DNA of 64,000 nt from Synaphobranchus kaupii. Its lineage: Eukaryota > Chordata > Actinopteri > Anguilliformes > Synaphobranchidae. The stretch is from the NCBI GenBank assembly GCA_029718625.1, contig CM056376.1, positions 114,628,023 to 114,692,022 of the forward strand, in the 5' to 3' direction. The first letter of the stretch is position 1; each line of letters opens with the position of its first letter. Below, piece by piece: positions 63,937 to 64,000 of the stretch. The notes under the pieces were generated by a model. It worked only from the letters and a program-made list of their open reading frames with translations. It had not been told where the DNA came from and ran no database searches. Position numbers and translations under genes: made by a program.

Positions 63937-64000
63937 CTAAGAAAGAGAGAGATCATTCCATGCAGGCCATTACATTCCAGCTAATTATGAAAATTGAGGA

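Overview
This is animal nuclear DNA, almost certainly from a teleost fish. It has intron-split genes with GT/AG junctions, long CA/TG microsatellites, Tc1-like, hAT and TTAA-target DNA transposons, an L2-type LINE, tRNA-derived SINEs and an endogenous retrovirus. I cannot name the species. Three host protein genes can be assembled exon by exon: rad9a (minus strand, complete, 11 coding exons, 394-22971, 388 aa), a tnks1bp1-like gene (plus strand, 6 coding exons, 25218-45584, 813 aa) and the last eight coding exons of p2rx3 (minus strand, 51181-63936; its 5' exons lie beyond the right edge). In all three, exon phases agree across every junction. The human orthologues of all three lie on chromosome 11q12-q13, and P2RX3 and TNKS1BP1 are close neighbours there, which supports the assignments. 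rad9a and the tnks1bp1-like gene are head to head with 2.2 kb between start codons. The tnks1bp1-like gene and p2rx3 converge.

Region by region. 1-25 kb: rad9a, whose introns are built from tandem arrays (48-bp, 28-bp, 26-bp and 53-bp units) and nested DNA transposons; several array units are cleanly split by insertions. 25-27 kb: first two coding exons of the tnks1bp1-like gene. 27-41.6 kb: one 14.6-kb intron holding a TTAA-flanked MITE with a Tc1 relic inside, then a 12-kb endogenous retrovirus on the minus strand (29389-41381; two 630-bp LTRs, 4-bp target duplication, tRNA-Arg primer site). Its gag region is interrupted by a second LTR element on the plus strand (32159-37653; two 743-bp LTRs, 4-bp target duplication, tRNA-Gln primer site). 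41.6-45.6 kb: the last four coding exons, with a hAT element that keeps only a BED zinc finger. 45.6-51 kb: intergenic, ending in a 1.3-kb palindrome that overlaps the p2rx3 3' end. 51-64 kb: p2rx3, with LINE, hAT, Tc1-like and minisatellite insertions in its introns.

The most unusual object is the inner LTR element. It carries one 587-aa reading frame of unrecognised family, no visible pol, and two copies of a 12-bp hairpin whose stems differ at three base pairs with every change compensated. Second is the large inverted duplication that includes what looks like the p2rx3 3' UTR.

The host genes are functionally separate: a DNA-damage checkpoint clamp subunit, a tankyrase-binding scaffold and an ATP-gated cation channel. 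Exon coordinates come from reading splice consensus and frame by eye. Family assignments come from remembered protein features, not from searches.
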